In this document: positions 5,816 to 6,401 of the stretch, piece after piece
Layout: each line of letters opens with the position of its first letter
Numbering within the stretch: the first letter of the stretch is position 1
From: an uncultured Achromobacter sp.
GTDB taxonomy: Bacteria > Pseudomonadota > Gammaproteobacteria > Burkholderiales > Burkholderiaceae_B
NCBI GenBank assembly: GCA_913775005.1
Contig: CAJYKY010000384.1
Location: 1 to 6,401 of the forward strand
Direction of reading: 5' to 3'
Length of the DNA: 6,401 nt
Notes under the pieces: generated by a model
Database searches by the model: none
Told to the model about the DNA's origin: nothing
The model's input: the letters and a program-made list of their open reading frames with translations, nothing else
Position numbers and translations under genes: made by a program

Positions 5816-6401
5816 ATGAAGCGTGTCCTGGGTACCCTCTATATCCTGGGTCTGACCATGGTGATGTTCGCGCTCACCATGCTGATCCCGTTGCTGGTGG
5901 CTTTTGTCGGCGGCGATGCGGCGCGCGAGGCCTTCCTGAACGGCTTCCTGATCTCGGTGGGCATCGGCGGGGGGCTTGCGGCCATAACGCGGCGTAGCCG
6001 CTGCGAGCTGCGCGCCCGCGATGGCTTTGTGCTGGTGTCGGCCGTCTGGGCCGGCCTGCCGCTCTTGGCCGCGATTCCGCTGATGCTGTATTTCCATGGC
6101 GCGGGGCTGCCGCTGTCGTTCACGGGCGCGTATTTCGAAGCCATGTCGGGGCTGACCACCACCGGCGCCACCGTGCTGACCAACCTGGACACGCTGCCCG
6201 CGTCGATCAACCTGTGGCGCGCCACGCTGATCTGGATCGGCGGCATGGGCATTCTGGTGTTGGCGGTGGCGATTCTGCCGCTGCTGGGCGTGGGCGGCCA
6301 CCAGGTCGTGCGGGCCGAAACGCCCGGGCCCATGAAAGACGAACGCCTGACGCCCCGTATCGCCAGCACGGCCAAGGCGCTGTACGCGGTCTACTTCGTG
6401 T
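5816..6401 (+). CDS. trkH: Trk potassium transporter membrane subunit TrkH, 5' part (runs off window end)
   Basis: TrkH is the inner-membrane pore of the Trk potassium uptake system and is gated by TrkA. The frame is open from ATG 5816 to the window end, giving 195 of about 480 residues. Seen: an N-terminal hydrophobic helix (about 7-31); a second (about 40-57); a charged loop RRSRCELRARDGF (59-71); a third helix (about 71-93); a pore-loop region AYFEAMSGLTTTGATVL (105-121) whose TTTGAT (114-119) is the first of four potassium selectivity-filter repeats; then WIGGMGILVLAVAILPLLGVGG (140-161) and RAETPGPMKD (166-175), all strongly characteristic of TrkH. The start lines up residue for residue with what I recall of the E. 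coli TrkH N-terminus, and an in-frame TAG at 5807 rules out a longer start. The Shine-Dalgarno is weak (GGA at 5804-5806). The remaining filter repeats lie outside the window. Confidence 0.95.
   Translation, partial: MKRVLGTLYILGLTMVMFALTMLIPLLVAFVGGDAAREAFLNGFLISVGIGGGLAAITRRSRCELRARDGFVLVSAVWAGLPLLAAIPLMLYFHGAGLPLSFTGAYFEAMSGLTTTGATVLTNLDTLPASINLWRATLIWIGGMGILVLAVAILPLLGVGGHQVVRAETPGPMKDERLTPRIASTAKALYAVYFV

Noticed and set aside
5768..6375. Two overlapping - strand open frames (177 and 178 codons) opposite trkH
   Set aside because: The + strand reads an unmistakable TrkH from 5816. The antisense translations are low-complexity and lack any family signature.

Overview
The window is GC-rich and fully coding on the + strand. 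It holds six tightly packed genes in one direction, the first and last cut by the window edges. In order they are rsmB (3' part), a DUF4390 secreted protein, an NtrY-type sensor kinase, a short NtrX-like response regulator, trkA, and trkH (5' part). Gene content, the DUF4390 neighbour and the high-GC codon use point to a betaproteobacterium of the order Burkholderiales. An Alcaligenaceae member such as Achromobacter or Bordetella is my best guess; this is inference from recall, not a database match.

Layout: 1-770 is the catalytic half of the 16S rRNA m5C967 methyltransferase. 789-1400 is a DUF4390 protein with a signal peptide. 1397-3712 is a multi-pass membrane histidine kinase with HAMP, PAS, HisKA and HATPase_c regions. 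3724-4416 is a receiver plus Fis-type helix-turn-helix regulator with no AAA+ sigma-54 activator domain between them. 4413-5792 is the NAD-binding gating subunit of the Trk potassium transporter. 5816-6401 is the start of its membrane subunit.

Gaps are 18, -4, 11, -4 and 23 bases, with ATGA stop/start overlaps at DUF4390/ntrY and ntrX/trkA. This strongly suggests one polycistronic, translationally coupled unit. No rho-independent terminator or convincing promoter was seen, and no gene-free stretch exceeds about 25 bases.

In E. coli rsmB lies directly next to trkA, and trkH is elsewhere. Here the three-gene set DUF4390-ntrY-ntrX sits between rsmB and trkA, and trkH follows trkA. The arrangement suggests, without proving, that an envelope-sensing two-component system is co-expressed with potassium uptake. 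The points most worth following are the minimal NtrX lacking its ATPase module, the possible DUF4390-NtrY partnership, and the uncertain start of the DUF4390 gene. I saw no mobile element, CRISPR array, RNA gene or sign of horizontal transfer.
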